Assembly: GCF_027484545.1 (NCBI RefSeq)
Contig: NZ_JAIXST010000212.1
Span: 1-64,000, forward strand
Length of the DNA: 64,000 nt
Direction of reading: 5' to 3'
DNA from: Runella sp.
GTDB lineage: Bacteria; Bacteroidota; Bacteroidia; Cytophagales; Spirosomataceae
In this document: piece after piece, positions 1 through 11,565 of the stretch
Position numbering within the stretch: position 1 is the stretch's first letter
Layout: every line of letters starts with the position of its first letter
Position numbers and translations under genes: made by a program
Notes under the pieces: model-generated
Told to the model about the DNA's origin: nothing
Databases searched by the model: none
The model's input: only the letters and a program-made list of their open reading frames with translations

Positions 1-133
1 AATACCAAAAAAGAATATAACAAATAATATAAGGCTCGTCAGAGAAGATTTTAACTTTGATAGACAAAAGGCAAAGAGCTGTTTTGCAAGAAGTTAAACT
101 GTTTTATGAAAAAGCCCTGAGCAATTACTAAAG

Positions 134-1439
134 TTGACCGTTTTGACCAAATTTCTCTACTTACTGATTTGTGCAGGATGCGTGGCTTGCCAAACCCAAT
201 CCACTTCCCAACAAGCCTGGACTGCTACAGACGACGTTCCTTTGTGTCGTAGTGTTGCCACTCTTGCGGGAATGGACGATTTGCCCGTTCCCTCTTTTCG
301 AGATAACATCGGAAACAGTCACTTAACCATTACTACGCAAAGCAAAGAGGCACAACGATGGTTTGATCAGGGAATCAATTTGTTGCATGGGTTTTGGCAC
401 GTAGAAGCTTACCGAGCGTTCCGTCAGGTTATCAAAATCGACAGTACCTGTGCCATGGGCTACTGGGGACTTGCGATGTGTCAGCCAGGGTTTGGAGGGG
501 CTGATAATACGATTTGGACGAATGCCATCAACAAAGCAGATGCTTTGAAAAACAAGAGCCTGTCACTGGAAAAAGCATTCATCGAAGCAGGCGATGTGTT
601 GGTAAAACAGGGGCTTGGGCCCGCACAAACGTCCTTCCGAAATTTATACAAATCGTATCCCGACGAGCCGGAGGCTATCGCGTTTGCTTCGATTATTCTT
701 CGTCAACATCAAAATGAAGCGACTCAGTTGGAGGTAAAGGCCTTATTGGAAAATGCCCTAAAACGCTTTCCTAGTCATACCGGCTTGTTACACTATTATG
801 TTCACGTGATGGAATTGCGTCCTGAGTTTGCCAAAGCTGAAGCAACAGCGGAGAAAATGGTAAAATTGGCAGCCAATTCTCCACACTTAGTACACATGCC
901 TGGACACCTCTATTTTTTGGCGGGTGATTACGATAAAGCTGTGGCCGTATATACCCAAGCCCGGAAGCAGGAAGTTGCTTATCATGCGGCTGAACATATT
1001 CCCTTGGCGGCTAACCAAAACTATTTGCACAACCTTCACTTTTTGGCCGTGACCCAAGCCGAGCGCGGCGATTATGAGGCTGATTTGGAAGCGGCAAACC
1101 AACTTGCCAATACAACCTTGAGTACTACTGTACCCAACGAAGGGGCAGCTTTGATAATGAAACTTTGATATTATGAGCATGGCTCGTTATGAACTCGCCG
1201 GTTGGATAGATAACATAAACCCTGCCCAGCCTTTCAACGATATGGCTTGGAAAGAGGCTCTAAATCTTGAAAAATATATTCTGTACGACGAGCCGCCACG
1301 GTTGATGTATCCCATGGGAGAAAGTTTGGGGAGATTGCATCAGTACCGAAATGAAAAAAGCAAGGCGAAACAAGCCTATGCACTGGCACTGCAAAAACGC
1401 CCCAAAAGCCCGATGATTTTGAAGTTGATGAATAAATAA
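134..1439 (+). pseudogene. TPR-repeat lipoprotein-like gene, apparently split by a frameshift (ORFs 134-1168 and 1173-1439)
   Basis: Signal/lipobox-like N-terminus (LLICAGCVAC), TPR-like helices; second ORF in another frame continues a TPR-like C-terminus (ALALQKRPKSP). Confidence 0.55.
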
Positions 1440-1515
1440 AGTTCAACTTATCGGTGAACCGAAACTTGATTGCCTTTTGAGGCAGCAGTCAACATCAAAT
1501 AATGAGTAGGCTTTT

Positions 1516-1704
1516 TTATTTAGAAACGTTGGTCGTATCCACTGCAATGGAATCGGATTCAGTTGTTACATCAAAGGCTCTTACAATTTGTTTTTTCTTA
1601 TTCCAGGGAGCCGTTGTACGACGCGCCATATCAATGGCAATCAGTGCAACAATGGATACAAAAACGATAGTGGCGATAATAAATATTTTGCGGTTGCGAT
1701 TCAT
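1516..1704 (-). CDS. small single-pass membrane protein, hypothetical (start taken at MNRNRKIFII)
   Basis: ORF with one hydrophobic segment IFIIATIVFVSIVALIAI. Confidence 0.45.
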   Translation of the reverse strand: MNRNRKIFIIATIVFVSIVALIAIDMARRTTAPWNKKKQIVRAFDVTTESDSIAVDTTNVSK

Positions 1705-1789
1705 AAAGTGTAGGAGCGAGTAGTGAGGAGCGAGAATCAATGACCGCACAGGCAGCCCCGTTCTCACTCCTCACCACAGCGGTGGGCCG

Positions 1790-2293
1790 CTACTGATTTT
1801 TAAATTGTTTGGGAGAATCGTAACTAATAAATTTACCCGTACGAGCAGATACAGCAGCCCATTCCAGATTCTCGAATTCAATGGTTACTACGCCACCTTT
1901 CGACATGGAGCCGATATCGGCGCCGGTGAGGTATTCGGAGAAATAGCTAACGTCGGGATTATGTCCGAAAACCATCAGATACTGACATGATTCGGGCGCC
2001 GTATTGACAGCGGCTAAATAGGATTTAGGGCCGTTGTCGTAAAGTCCCCGCGTAGTTTGAATGAGTTCTTTAGCATAGTCCAGTTGTTCAGCCATGAGTT
2101 GGGCCGTTTGCAAGGCCCGTGCTGCTGAACTGCTTATTAAAACATCAGGGTGTAAACCTTTGTCAGCCAAAAACTTTCCCATTCGGGCAGCATCCAACAT
2201 TCCGGGCGTGGTAAGCTCGCGCTCGAAGTCCTTAAAGTAAGGCAACCCTTCTTCGGCTTTGGCGTGGCGAACAATATACAGGTAGCGTTTCAT
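1790..2293 (-). CDS. SixA-like histidine phosphatase family protein
   Basis: LYIVRHAKAEEG (RHG motif) and VFGHNPDVSYF; start taken at MKRYLY. Confidence 0.85.
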   Translation of the reverse strand: MKRYLYIVRHAKAEEGLPYFKDFERELTTPGMLDAARMGKFLADKGLHPDVLISSSAARALQTAQLMAEQLDYAKELIQTTRGLYDNGPKSYLAAVNTAPESCQYLMVFGHNPDVSYFSEYLTGADIGSMSKGGVVTIEFENLEWAAVSARTGKFISYDSPKQFKNQ

Positions 2294-2351
2294 TGATGAA
2301 ATGTTTTGGCAAAAATAGGCTATCTTTGTCGGCTCGCCAAGTGTCGTACGC

Positions 2352-4091
2352 ATGAAATTTTTGAACTATCTCGTTGCATTACTGCTGTTTATTGTTGTTT
2401 CCGTTTTTTACCGCTTCGTCCATCAGAATGCTGTTAATGTTCCATATTTTGATGATTATGCCTATTTAGAATACATCATTAAATTCATTCAGGCGCCCAA
2501 TGCGTGGGATTTTTTGCGCGAATTGGAATACAAGCACAACGGCCACGGTGTCATTACAGCTAAATTGGTGTTTTGGATGGATTATCTTCTAACGGGGCAA
2601 GCCAACTACCGAACTCTAATTTTAGTCGGCAGCAGTTTAGTGGCTTTTTTGTTTCTTTATTTTTGGAAAATACTGTCAGCCAATAAATTACCTTTCTTTT
2701 TTGTTCTTCCTATTGGTCTTTTTCTCTTTACCCCGGCTTATCACGAAAATATCTTTTGGGCGGCGGCTCTGTGGCAATACACCGTTTCTTTTGTTATAGG
2801 GGTTCTTACTTATTATCTATTGGCAAAGCCTACTCGTTGGTCGCTGGCTGGGGCAATCGTTTCAGGGTTCCTGTTGACCTACACCAACGGAAATGGTTTG
2901 TTTGGTATGTATATTGGCGTGTTGATACCCTTACTGCAAAGCCGTTATCGAACCGCCGGTATTTGGCTTTTGGCCTGTATGCTGACTACTGCGATTTTTT
3001 ATTGGTACTATCCTTTTGGATTTGGGTCATTGGGGCAGGAGAAAAGCCTTAGAAATTCACTGCTTACCATTATCTCTTTCTTTGGAGCAAGCGCTTCCTA
3101 TCTGCGGGGACGTTTGCCTGAGGTGGTCGTTTTAGGCGGTGCGATTACCCTTACTCTAATAACATTGGCGATTTGGCTGGGAGTTTTATACGTAAAGAGC
3201 GTTTTGCTGGGTTTTTTGCAATGCGGACGCTTGCAAAGAATGAATGTTAAGGTGCCTTTTCTGTTATCAACATTTACAAAAAGTCGGGAAAATGTGTCGC
3301 TTTTGACCCTACTTGCTTGGTTGTTGGTGACGGGGTTAGGCGTAGCAACCGCTCGGGCGGGTCAAAATTTGGAAACGCCGGGTCGGTACATGATTTACTC
3401 CGTAATGGCTGTAGTGGCGCTGTACGTCACTTTTTTGATTCTGCTACCCAAACGCGGGCAGTGGATTTTGGCGGGCGGAATGACCGTTTTTGGAAGTTTG
3501 TTTCTGCTGGGAACGTATCTTTTTGCCGCTCCTGATATTATTAATTTTCGTAATTCACTCTTAGCCGATGCTTTTTCCCTTCAACAACATCAACGGGTAA
3601 GTGGTAAGCTGGAAACGATGACGAATTTGGTGGTAAAGAAGTACTTTGACGAAGCTGTTGAGAAAGGCATTTACGTTTTTCCCGAAACGCCCGTTAGCCC
3701 AAATCAAATTACTGATTTTGATTCTTCTCAAGTCAAGGCAGAGCCTATGACTTTTGAAATAGATACTTTACCGGCTTATGGAGGAATTCTGATTAACAAA
3801 ATCAAGAATGAAAGTGCATCTATTCAGCAAGGAGATTCCAAAAATGGATTATTTCTTATTCTGAAAAATGATTCAGCAACCTATCTGACAGCAGTACGAC
3901 AAACGCCCAATCGGGATAGAAAAGCATTTTTGAAAAGCGGCTATTATTTTAGAGAAGGTTTTGAAGCATTGGTGTATCAGGACAATGTCCCTGCGGGAAC
4001 GTATCATTTGGGATTGTTATACTGCGAAGGAGAAAAACGCCGACTTGTTTATACACCGCAACAACTTAACATTCAAGATTTTCAGAAATAA
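2352..4091 (+). CDS. polytopic membrane protein, possible GT-C-type glycosyltransferase
   Basis: Many TM segments, N-terminal FDDYAYLEY acidic motif in first extracytoplasmic loop. Confidence 0.6.
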   Translation: MKFLNYLVALLLFIVVSVFYRFVHQNAVNVPYFDDYAYLEYIIKFIQAPNAWDFLRELEYKHNGHGVITAKLVFWMDYLLTGQANYRTLILVGSSLVAFLFLYFWKILSANKLPFFFVLPIGLFLFTPAYHENIFWAAALWQYTVSFVIGVLTYYLLAKPTRWSLAGAIVSGFLLTYTNGNGLFGMYIGVLIPLLQSRYRTAGIWLLACMLTTAIFYWYYPFGFGSLGQEKSLRNSLLTIISFFGASASYLRGRLPEVVVLGGAITLTLITLAIWLGVLYVKSVLLGFLQCGRLQRMNVKVPFLLSTFTKSRENVSLLTLLAWLLVTGLGVATARAGQNLETPGRYMIYSVMAVVALYVTFLILLPKRGQWILAGGMTVFGSLFLLGTYLFAAPDIINFRNSLLADAFSLQQHQRVSGKLETMTNLVVKKYFDEAVEKGIYVFPETPVSPNQITDFDSSQVKAEPMTFEIDTLPAYGGILINKIKNESASIQQGDSKNGLFLILKNDSATYLTAVRQTPNRDRKAFLKSGYYFREGFEALVYQDNVPAGTYHLGLLYCEGEKRRLVYTPQQLNIQDFQK

Positions 4092-4194
4092 GAAACTGCT
4101 TTTTAGTTTTAAGCCGCTAACTTTGCGGACTTTTTAATAAATCCAATCTTGCCAAGGCAAATTGAGGTAAACTCAATATTTTAATTTCCTCACA

Positions 4195-5790
4195 ATGAGT
4201 ACTGTAGAACAAGAAATAGCCAAACGGCGCACCTTTGCCATCATCAGTCACCCGGATGCGGGAAAGACGACTTTGACTGAAAAATTACTTCTTTTTGGAG
4301 GCGCTATTCAAACGGCGGGGGCTGTGAAGTCCAATAAAATCAAGAAAACGGCCACCTCCGACTTCATGGAAATTGAAAAACAACGGGGGATTTCGGTGGC
4401 AACCTCGGTAATGACTTTTGAATACAATAGTCTACTTATCAATATTTTAGATACACCGGGTCACAAAGATTTTGCCGAAGATACTTACCGTACATTGACG
4501 GCGGTCGACTCGGTTATTTTGGTGATTGACTGCGTGAAAGGGGTGGAGGAACAAACCGAGCGCCTGATGGAAGTGTGCCGGATGCGTGATACCCCCGTGA
4601 TTATATTTATCAATAAAATGGATAGAGAAGGTCAAAACCCGTTTGATTTGTTGGATGAACTGGAGCAAAAACTGAACCTGAAAGTACGTCCGCTTACGTG
4701 GCCGGTCAACGGAGGAGCGACTTTTAAGGGCGTATACCACTTGTTGGAGAAACAAATGTATTTTTTCAAAGGAAACAAAACGAAAATTGAAGAAGAGGTA
4801 GTTTTGTTGGAATTGGATTCGGATGAGTTGGATAAAAAAGTAGGCGAACGCGATGCCGCTCAACTCCGAGAAGATGTGGAACTGATTGAAGGGGTGTATG
4901 AAGAATTTAACCGGGAAGATTATTTGTCGGGAAAAATAGCCCCCGTTTTCTTTGGCAGTGCGGTCAACAATTTTGGGGTGCGGGAATTATTGGAAGCCTT
5001 TTGCCAAATTTCTCCTTTTCCGATTGCCCGTCAAACTAACGTGCGTTTAGTAGAGCCTTTGGAGAAGAAATTTACAGGTTTTATTTTCAAAATCCACGCC
5101 AACATCGACCCGCGCCACCGGGACCGTATTGCGTTTTTACGGGTGTGTTCAGGTGTATTTGAGCGGGGTAAATTTTATCATCATACGCGGTTAGACAAAG
5201 ATGTACGTTTCTCTAACCCCTATAGTTTTATGGCTTCTGCCAAAGAAGTAATTGATGAAGGTTTTCCAGGCGACGTGGTCGGTTTGTATGACACCGGGAC
5301 CTTTAAAATCGGCGATACGCTTACGGAAGGAGAAAATTTACAATATGCGGGTATTCCGAGTTTTTCACCCGAAATTTTCAAAGAATTAATCAACCTTGAC
5401 CCGATGAAATCCAAGCAACTGGAAAAAGGGGTACAGCAGTTGACCGACGAAGGGGTAGCCCAATTGTTTACGGTGCAACCTGGAAATCGGAAAGTAGTGG
5501 GAACAGTTGGTGAACTGCAATTTGAAGTGATTCAATACCGCCTTGAACATGAGTACGGAGCCAAATGCCGTTGGGTTCCCATGAACACGACACGTGCTTG
5601 TTGGATTACCTGCGAAGACCCTAAAAAATTACAGGAGTTTATCCGATTGAAAGGAACACAGATTGGCTACGATAAAGATGATAATCCGGTTTTTCTGGCA
5701 GATTCAGAGTGGATGCTTCGAATGAATCGGACCAACAATCCGGAAATACAGTTTCATACAACGTCGGAATTCAAAGTAATGGCAGACTAA
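4195..5790 (+). CDS. prfC: peptide chain release factor 3
   Basis: GTPase motifs [28 protein letters not shown]3-like length and C-terminus. Confidence 0.95.
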   Translation: MSTVEQEIAKRRTFAIISHPDAGKTTLTEKLLLFGGAIQTAGAVKSNKIKKTATSDFMEIEKQRGISVATSVMTFEYNSLLINILDTPGHKDFAEDTYRTLTAVDSVILVIDCVKGVEEQTERLMEVCRMRDTPVIIFINKMDREGQNPFDLLDELEQKLNLKVRPLTWPVNGGATFKGVYHLLEKQMYFFKGNKTKIEEEVVLLELDSDELDKKVGERDAAQLREDVELIEGVYEEFNREDYLSGKIAPVFFGSAVNNFGVRELLEAFCQISPFPIARQTNVRLVEPLEKKFTGFIFKIHANIDPRHRDRIAFLRVCSGVFERGKFYHHTRLDKDVRFSNPYSFMASAKEVIDEGFPGDVVGLYDTGTFKIGDTLTEGENLQYAGIPSFSPEIFKELINLDPMKSKQLEKGVQQLTDEGVAQLFTVQPGNRKVVGTVGELQFEVIQYRLEHEYGAKCRWVPMNTTRACWITCEDPKKLQEFIRLKGTQIGYDKDDNPVFLADSEWMLRMNRTNNPEIQFHTTSEFKVMAD

Positions 5791-5797
5791 ACATAAG

Positions 5798-5823
5798 GCG
5801 GGGTAACACCCCGCTTTTTTTTA
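5798..5823 (+). terminator. rho-independent terminator of prfC
   Basis: GCGGGGTAACACCCCGC followed by T-run. Confidence 0.85.
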
Positions 5824-5987
5824 TTTTGATACATTTAGGGGCTAAAACCAAAATAAAAAAGCTGCCCGAAATTATCGAACAGCTTTCCGACTATATCCAC
5901 ACCATTATTAGTTGTGCAAATATAGATAGAAAACAATTTATTCCAAAAAAAATCCTGTCTTTTTTTGAGAGCCCGGACCCACGAAAA

Positions 5988-6644
5988 TTACTCAGAAAAC
6001 AAGGTTTTTTTTAAGTCAGCAGGAGCTAAATTGTTTAGATTGGCTAAAACTATATCTGCTTCTTTTAAAACGTCAGGGTGGCCGATACCAACCGTTTTCA
6101 TCCCTGCTCTTTTGCCCGATTCAATCCCTGCAACAGCATCTTCAAAGACCACACATTCGTCGGGAGAAACCCCCAATTCTTCGGCCCCTTTCAAAAATAC
6201 TTCGGGGTCGGGCTTGCCTTTGGAAATTTTGGTGCCGTCGATAATCACATCAAAAGCATCCACAATTCCGATGTGTTCCAAAATAGGTCTGGCGTTTTTG
6301 CTGACTGAGCCAAGGCCAATTTTGATACCTGCGTCTCGTGTTTCCTTGAGAAATTTTTGGATGCCCGGCAAAATATCGTCGGGAGTCATTTGATTGACCA
6401 ATTCTACATACCACTGATTTTTGAGCGTAGCGTAGGTTTCTTTCGTGGCATCATCCAATGTTACTCCACCTTCTGCAAGAATTCGGTCGAGTGATTCGGT
6501 TCGGCTGACGCCCTTGAGGCTTTCGTTAAATTCTTCCGAAATATCAAATCCCAGTTTTTCATTGGCCAGTCGCCTCCAAGCTTGATAATGAAAATGTGCG
6601 GTATCGACAATCACTCCGTCGAGGTCAAAAAGAAATGCCTGCAT
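5988..6644 (-). CDS. beta-phosphoglucomutase-like HAD hydrolase
   Basis: FDLDGVIVDTAHFHYQAW, GLGSVSKNA, KPDPEVFL, FEDAVAGIESGKRAGM. Confidence 0.9.
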   Translation of the reverse strand: MQAFLFDLDGVIVDTAHFHYQAWRRLANEKLGFDISEEFNESLKGVSRTESLDRILAEGGVTLDDATKETYATLKNQWYVELVNQMTPDDILPGIQKFLKETRDAGIKIGLGSVSKNARPILEHIGIVDAFDVIIDGTKISKGKPDPEVFLKGAEELGVSPDECVVFEDAVAGIESGKRAGMKTVGIGHPDVLKEADIVLANLNNLAPADLKKTLFSE

Positions 6645-6710
6645 GGCGCATCATAGGTTTGGTGAAGCGCAAAAATAAGGCAGAAAAGGGGAATTTAAGA
6701 CGAATAAGAA

Positions 6711-7589
6711 TTATTTCGTAGGAAAACCGCTCTTTTTTAACGTTTCAAAAAGTGATTGAACATCTTTGATGCGTTGATCACCGTTAAGCGAAAAATACCA
6801 AAACGTTTCCAGTTCGCCTCGGTGCATCGACTGATTCATGTCGCCGCTTTGGGATTTGTGCGAAGCCTTCACCCAGTCAGCCACAATCATGTAGCTGTGT
6901 TTGAGATCTTCTCCAAACCCGTACGAGCGATCAAACTCAAAGACGGGAGCGGTAGCGCTGATTTTGGTTTCGGGATAGCTTTCCAGTTCCGTAAAACGGA
7001 AAGTGGAATTTTTATTGGCCGATTGTCCGCCTAAGATAATCGGCTTTTTTGTGCCTTTGTAGCGTTGAACGGCGCGTAATGCGCAGAGGGAGGCTGATTT
7101 ATGATGAGCGTGTTGCCCTTCGTGCGGTACCAGGCAAAAGATGTAATCGTACTGCCCTTTGGCCAAAATCTCGTCCAATCGGCGTTCAATGTAACTGATA
7201 TCCCAGCGCTTTCCTTCCAAATAAGGCTTTTCGTTGCGGTTGTAATAATCGTCAATTTGGTCAAAAAAGAAGTAATTGCCAATCCCCAAAATTTCTCCGG
7301 CCGCCATCATTTCTTTTTTTCGAATCAAGGGTAAATTTTTGCGACCTACCACCGAATCAAGCATATTCATTCCGTAATACATCGAAGCCACCATGCCGTT
7401 GAAACCGCTGGAAGCGTCGGTAATCAAGGCCAAATCGGCGGAGCCCTTCAATTCGTGCGTAATTTTAAAAACCGTAACGGGAAACATCGTTTCATCGTCA
7501 GGGTGAGCCGTCACAATGAGGACTTTGGGGCCTTGAGCAAAGCCGCTGAAGGAAGCCAAAAAAAGAAGAAAATAAAAGTGGATTTTCAT
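6711..7589 (-). CDS. PIG-L family deacetylase, secreted
   Basis: VLIVTAHPDDETMF motif, signal peptide. Confidence 0.88.
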   Translation of the reverse strand: MKIHFYFLLFLASFSGFAQGPKVLIVTAHPDDETMFPVTVFKITHELKGSADLALITDASSGFNGMVASMYYGMNMLDSVVGRKNLPLIRKKEMMAAGEILGIGNYFFFDQIDDYYNRNEKPYLEGKRWDISYIERRLDEILAKGQYDYIFCLVPHEGQHAHHKSASLCALRAVQRYKGTKKPIILGGQSANKNSTFRFTELESYPETKISATAPVFEFDRSYGFGEDLKHSYMIVADWVKASHKSQSGDMNQSMHRGELETFWYFSLNGDQRIKDVQSLFETLKKSGFPTK

Positions 7590-7698
7590 CGAAAAAATGA
7601 TTTAGGGAGCTAATAGACGGTTTTTCAACAAAAAAAGCCATCTTGCAATTATAATACTATTCCTACTCTACGTTATTGGTTACTAAAGCACAATAAAA

Positions 7699-8580
7699 AT
7701 GAAATTTCCTTTTAAGATAGGTCTTTTTTGCAGTCTTTTTCTTAGTTACAATTGTTTAGTTGCCCAAAATAAGCCCACTATTTCTGAAACACTAAATCAG
7801 AACAAAGCTACTCTTCAAACTCGTCTGGCCGAAGACCAAGCCAAAGGTAATTTAAGCACCACTGATGCGGTCCAAACCAATGCCGAACAGCAAATCCGCT
7901 ATTTTGATAAATACGCCATAGAAGCGCAGGAAGGTCAGACATTGATTTTTGAAGTAGAATCGTCGGTTTATCGAGTTATGTTAGGCCTTCAAAGCCCAGA
8001 CGGGAAAACGGTATACAGCTTTGACCCTGCTACTCCCTTTGATGAATACAGTTTTCATCGGTTTCCGTTTAAAGTGACTGTCGGCGGTACGTATTACTTA
8101 TTTGTAACCAGTGCAGATGCTCAAAAAACGGGCTATTATCTGGTTCGCAAAAGCATTTTAACACCTTCCACATCTTCCTACGCCCCCAATACTCCGTTAG
8201 CCCAACGGCTCAAACAACTCATAGCCTTACGAAAATTGGATTTTAGTGCTATTATCGGACCCACCCTGCGAGTTTTTGAGAATGGTGCTAAAAAGATAGC
8301 GTATCAAACCAACTTTCTTTTGGATAATAAGGCAACGGCTGAAATTATCGTCAATCAGGAAACCAAAGCGCATTTTTATCTCTCGTCGCTTTTTGGAACG
8401 TTGCCCGATGAAGCAACCGCTAAACAAAAATTGGAAGAGGTTTGGGCAGCGCTCAAACCCTTGGCACTCAAATACAATTGGCTTGTCCAAAGCGAAGACA
8501 ACAAATACTCGGCCTCGTCTGCCGAAGACTATATCGAAATCAGGGTGGAAGATCGAAAAGTGCTGTTTGAATATTATTAG
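7699..8580 (+). CDS. hypothetical secreted protein
   Basis: ORF with signal peptide. Confidence 0.6.
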   Translation: MKFPFKIGLFCSLFLSYNCLVAQNKPTISETLNQNKATLQTRLAEDQAKGNLSTTDAVQTNAEQQIRYFDKYAIEAQEGQTLIFEVESSVYRVMLGLQSPDGKTVYSFDPATPFDEYSFHRFPFKVTVGGTYYLFVTSADAQKTGYYLVRKSILTPSTSSYAPNTPLAQRLKQLIALRKLDFSAIIGPTLRVFENGAKKIAYQTNFLLDNKATAEIIVNQETKAHFYLSSLFGTLPDEATAKQKLEEVWAALKPLALKYNWLVQSEDNKYSASSAEDYIEIRVEDRKVLFEYY

Positions 8581-8615
8581 AAATCAAGTTTCAACTATAA
8601 ATAAGGAAATTATAG

Positions 8616-10487
8616 ATGTACACGAAATCTACTTTTGTCTTAAAATTTTGCTTTTTTTTATCTTTTGTTAACCTGAGTATTTGCCAAAACGCGCAAGCAC
8701 AACTTGCCATTACTTTTCCATTCGAGGGCGCTGTTTTTCAACGAAATACGTCAAATTTAGCTACTTTAAACATAGGGGGAAGTTACACGGGAGCAGTAGA
8801 CCGTATTGAGGCACGGCTCACCTCAGTAAGCGGCGGAAACAGCTTAGATTGGACCGTCATTCATACCAACCCTACGGGCGGAACCTTCACGGGCAGTCTG
8901 TTTGGCGTGACGGGAGGCTGGTATACGCTTGAGGTACGTTCCGTTTTGTTTAACAACGTACTTCAAACGGTGTCGCTTTCGCGGGTTGGCGTAGGAGAGG
9001 TATTTATTATATCGGGTCAATCCAACGTGCAGGGCGTCGAAAATCATGGCAATAAAGCTTCGGCGGATGTGCAAGGGCGGGTAAAATACGTGAATTGGGT
9101 ATTGCCTTGTCCCAATGTGGTTTGTCAAAATGCCGAGCCTCCTTTTCCGCAATTTTCTGCGCTGAATAGTGCAGCTTCGGGAGTGATGCTCTCGCCCAAC
9201 GGAGTATCCTCCTGGGCGTGGGGAGAATTGGGCGATGCTTTGATTGCGCGTTATAATGTTCCGATTCTATTTTTAAATACGGCGGCCAGTGGTTCAACCG
9301 TTGGCAATTGGAGTCGAAGTTCCGACGGGTTGCCTTCCAATCACGTACAAATTGGCGGGCAATACGGTGGTAATATTAACTTTCCTTATTATTACCTGCG
9401 AAAAGCACTTAATTTTTATGCGGCAATGTTTGGCGTAAGAGCCGTACTTTGGCACCAAGGCGAATCTGACAGCATCAAAAATCACAATACAGATCCTAAT
9501 GACAATACCTCTTCTGCCGAATATCGCGATAGTTTGCAATATGTCATTAGCCGCTCGCGCAATCATTCCAATAAGGTACTTTTATCGTGGGCCATCGCGA
9601 GAGTATCTTACTTCCAAACAACTAATGCTGAAGTGATAGCGGGGCAAAATCTGACCATCAGTCCCCCTAATAAAATATTCCCCGGCCCTGATACAGACAA
9701 TCTCCAAATTCCCCGTCCCGACGGCGTTCATCTTCAAAACGTGGCCGGGGGGATTCAGGGAATATCAGAATTGGCAAACCGATGGAATACGTCACTGGAC
9801 AATACTTTTTTTGCCAATGCTACTCCGTACGCGGCCACAACACCGCCTTCGCTTACTTTAAATTGTGCCTCGGGAACCTATTCCATTACAGCTCCGAGCG
9901 GGTATCAGTATTTTTGGGTCAATGGAAATGGAGACGTGTCAGCTACTTTTTCTAATAATCAAACCATTGCGCCGGGACCGGGTACATATCGGGTTTATTT
10001 AAAAGATATTTTCGGAAATACCATTGTTACGCCATCGGTTACTGTTCCTAATAGCCTACCATCCCCTCCTTCCTTGTCAGCAAGTTCATCTTCTGTTGTG
10101 GCAGGTCAGCCAGTTACTCTGTATGCGCAGGGGTGCATGGGGAGCGTGAGCTGGTCAGTCGGTCAGATTGGGAATAGTGTAGTGCAGAATCCTTCCCAAA
10201 ATACTTCTTACAGTGCGTCATGCAGCATTGGAGGATGTGCTTCTATTCAAAGTTCTATTCAGATAAGTGCGTGTCCTGTCAATACAACTGTTACTTCTTC
10301 TTATGCTTCAGGTGCAACAATCAACATCAAAGCCTCCAATGCAATTACCGGAGTTAACAGTATCAATGCAGGTGCACTAGTTACGTACGATGCCAAAAAT
10401 TCGGTCACTCTTCAGCCTGGTTTTGTGGCGGAAAAAAACACTACCTTTTTGGCAACAGTCGGTGCAGGATGCAGTAACTCTAACTAA
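8616..10487 (+). CDS. sialate O-acetylesterase-type (SASA/SGNH) secreted protein with C-terminal 3-coathanger-stack-like domain
   Basis: VFIISGQSNVQG, LWHQGESD; C-terminal NAITGVNSINAGALVTYDAKNSVTLQPGF. Confidence 0.8.
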   Translation: MYTKSTFVLKFCFFLSFVNLSICQNAQAQLAITFPFEGAVFQRNTSNLATLNIGGSYTGAVDRIEARLTSVSGGNSLDWTVIHTNPTGGTFTGSLFGVTGGWYTLEVRSVLFNNVLQTVSLSRVGVGEVFIISGQSNVQGVENHGNKASADVQGRVKYVNWVLPCPNVVCQNAEPPFPQFSALNSAASGVMLSPNGVSSWAWGELGDALIARYNVPILFLNTAASGSTVGNWSRSSDGLPSNHVQIGGQYGGNINFPYYYLRKALNFYAAMFGVRAVLWHQGESDSIKNHNTDPNDNTSSAEYRDSLQYVISRSRNHSNKVLLSWAIARVSYFQTTNAEVIAGQNLTISPPNKIFPGPDTDNLQIPRPDGVHLQNVAGGIQGISELANRWNTSLDNTFFANATPYAATTPPSLTLNCASGTYSITAPSGYQYFWVNGNGDVSATFSNNQTIAPGPGTYRVYLKDIFGNTIVTPSVTVPNSLPSPPSLSASSSSVVAGQPVTLYAQGCMGSVSWSVGQIGNSVVQNPSQNTSYSASCSIGGCASIQSSIQISACPVNTTVTSSYASGATINIKASNAITGVNSINAGALVTYDAKNSVTLQPGFVAEKNTTFLATVGAGCSNSN

Positions 10488-10527
10488 AGTTTACTTTACG
10501 GGCTAAAATTTTAACTTTGCGTAACGA

Positions 10528-11406
10528 TTGTTTCCTTCTCCCGCAATGCTGTTTTTATATCCCCTTATTTATACCTTCAGCGGTATTTGCTTTCTGGTAT
10601 TTGTTGTGTACCAATACCTGGTCCGAAAACTGAGATTCCATCGTCCCAAAAACTTTCCGTACAAAGGACAGGTTCCCAATCCTGCTGCTAAGGGAAAAAA
10701 AGCGGTTGTTTGCATCGGCGACAGTATCACACACGGCAACGTAAGCGCCAATTATGTGGATATGCTTGAGCGATGGATGGGAGAAGACTTCTTTTTCTAC
10801 AATGCAGGTGTCAATTCAGATCTGACTTATACGGTTTTAGACCGATTGGAGGCTATCATTGCTGCGCAGCCTGATTTTGTGACGTTGCTTATCGGCACCA
10901 ACGACGTAAATGCTACTGTAAGTAAAGCCTCTTTAAAAAAATACTATCAGTTTCATAAAATTACTCCTGGCGCTTTACCTGATTTTGAGAGCTTTCAACA
11001 AAATTATGTCGAGATTGTTCGCCAATTGAAAACGCAAACTAAGGCACAAATTGCCGTACTATCATTGCCCGTGATGGGCGAAAACCTGCAAAATGAAGCC
11101 AATCTCAAAGCTGACGTGTATAGCGAATTTATCAAAACACTGGCTGCTAATGAACAGGTAACTTACTTGCCCGTGCGTGAACGGATGAAAGACTTTCTGA
11201 AAAGTCATCCCAAAAAGCTAAGTTACGAGTACAAAGACACGATAAAACTAATGTATTTGAGCGTGATTAAGCACGAGTTATTGGGGCAGAATTGGGATAA
11301 AATAGGTTTGTCGCACGGCATGGATTTGACACAGGATAATCTTCATTTCAATACGCGCGGTGCGGCAATGATTGCGTCGTTGGTGGAGAAGTGGTTGAAA
11401 CAATAA
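10528..11406 (+). CDS. SGNH/GDSL hydrolase family protein
   Basis: VCIGDSITHGN, LIGTNDVNAT, LHFNTRGAAMIA. Confidence 0.88.
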   Translation: MFPSPAMLFLYPLIYTFSGICFLVFVVYQYLVRKLRFHRPKNFPYKGQVPNPAAKGKKAVVCIGDSITHGNVSANYVDMLERWMGEDFFFYNAGVNSDLTYTVLDRLEAIIAAQPDFVTLLIGTNDVNATVSKASLKKYYQFHKITPGALPDFESFQQNYVEIVRQLKTQTKAQIAVLSLPVMGENLQNEANLKADVYSEFIKTLAANEQVTYLPVRERMKDFLKSHPKKLSYEYKDTIKLMYLSVIKHELLGQNWDKIGLSHGMDLTQDNLHFNTRGAAMIASLVEKWLKQ

Positions 11407-11482
11407 ACAGAGCCAAGGATAGATTTAGTATATGATATATTAGTTGACTGGATAGACAAACGTAGAAGTTTACCACCCCCTA

Positions 11483-11498
11483 CCCCCGCCAGCGGGGG
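11483..11498. repeat. GC-rich hairpin CCCCCGCCAGCGGGGG
   Basis: Inverted repeat read directly. Confidence 0.6.
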
Positions 11499-11565
11499 AT
11501 AAATTGCACGCTACACCTTGGTAGAGCACTTTTGGGTTGTGTTGGTAATAAAAAAAATACAAAAA

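Noticed and set aside
4447-4863. 138-aa antisense ORF inside prfC
   Set aside because: Antisense of a well-conserved coding region; no independent evidence.
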